Source of the DNA: JAYZVT01 sp050248375
Lineage (GTDB): Bacteria; Pseudomonadota; Alphaproteobacteria; Rhizobiales; Methyloligellaceae
Length of the DNA: 5,331 nt
Reading direction: 5' to 3'
Assembly: GCA_050248375.1 (NCBI GenBank)
Contig: JBFWSL010000241.1
Location: 1 to 5,331, forward strand
The number at the start of each line of letters is the position of its first letter. Position 1 is the stretch's first letter. This document shows positions 5,268-5,331 of the stretch, piece by piece. The position numbers and the translations under genes were made by a program. Below the pieces are notes generated by a model, which worked only from the letters and a program-made list of their open reading frames with translations, did not search any database and was not told the origin of the DNA.

Positions 5268-5331
5268 GTGAAGGATTTCAAGGAGATTGCCGCGGGCCTG
5301 CGCTTTCCGGAAGGCCCCGTGGCCCTGCCTG
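5268..5331 (+). CDS. SMP-30/gluconolactonase-like protein, 3'-partial
   Basis: Only the first 21 codons lie in the window. From GTG 5268 they read as MKDFKEIAAGLRFPEGPVALP. The segment GLRFPEGPVALP matches the first strand of SMP-30/gluconolactonase/LRE-family beta-propellers, in which the glutamate of the FPEGP motif binds the catalytic metal. Such proteins hydrolyse lactones or related esters in sugar and aromatic catabolism. The gene begins 18 bp after the ferredoxin stop, so it belongs to the same transcription unit. GTG 5259 and TTG 5262 are in-frame alternatives but sit on or too near the ribosome binding site. The family call rests on one motif, and the rest of the gene lies beyond the right edge. 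Confidence 0.75.
   Translation, partial: MKDFKEIAAGLRFPEGPVALP

Noticed and set aside
1..5331. CRISPR array, tRNA or rRNA gene, insertion sequence, attachment site
   Set aside because: I saw no regularly spaced repeats, cloverleaf or rRNA-like segments, transposase motifs or paired terminal repeats; nearly all bases are accounted for by coding sequence.

Overview
The window is one edge of a bacterial contig from a high-GC genome (roughly 60-65% G+C by eye). Codon use, the gene families and the Azotobacter-type ferredoxin suggest a proteobacterium, perhaps an alphaproteobacterium, but no marker gene fixes the taxonomy. The first 20 bases are not genomic: they match the 3' end of an Illumina read-2 sequencing adapter. 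Biological sequence therefore begins at about base 21.

Everything from base 21 to 5331 lies on the plus strand and reads as one tightly packed gene cluster. In order it holds: an IclR-family regulator missing its extreme N-terminus (21-817); an NAD-type short-chain dehydrogenase/reductase (844-1593); a MaoC-like hot-dog hydratase (1586-2134); a fused TRAP transporter permease of the 4TM/12TM type that usually works with a TAXI binding protein (2224-4152); a crotonase-fold enoyl-CoA hydratase/isomerase homologue (4156-4914); a seven-iron ferredoxin of the FdxA/FdI type (4911-5249); and the first codons of an SMP-30/gluconolactonase-like protein (5268 to the right edge). Junctions are 26 bp, an 8-bp overlap, 89 bp, 3 bp, a 4-bp overlap and 18 bp. 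No terminator is visible and only the 89-bp gap could hold an internal control element.

The layout is that of a catabolic operon. A small-molecule-responsive IclR regulator sits first, a TRAP system imports an organic (probably carboxylic) acid, and CoA-type hydratase, dehydrogenase and crotonase steps process it in a beta-oxidation-like way. A lactonase-like enzyme and a low-potential ferredoxin are attached. The substrate cannot be read from the sequence. No CoA ligase, no TRAP binding protein and no oxygenase or reductase partner for the ferredoxin lies in the window; they may lie beyond either edge.

The points most worth a second look are the adapter contamination and the truncated regulator it causes, the crotonase homologue that appears to lack both canonical catalytic glutamates, and a ferredoxin of nitrogen-fixer type translationally coupled to it. 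No wholly new system is evident.
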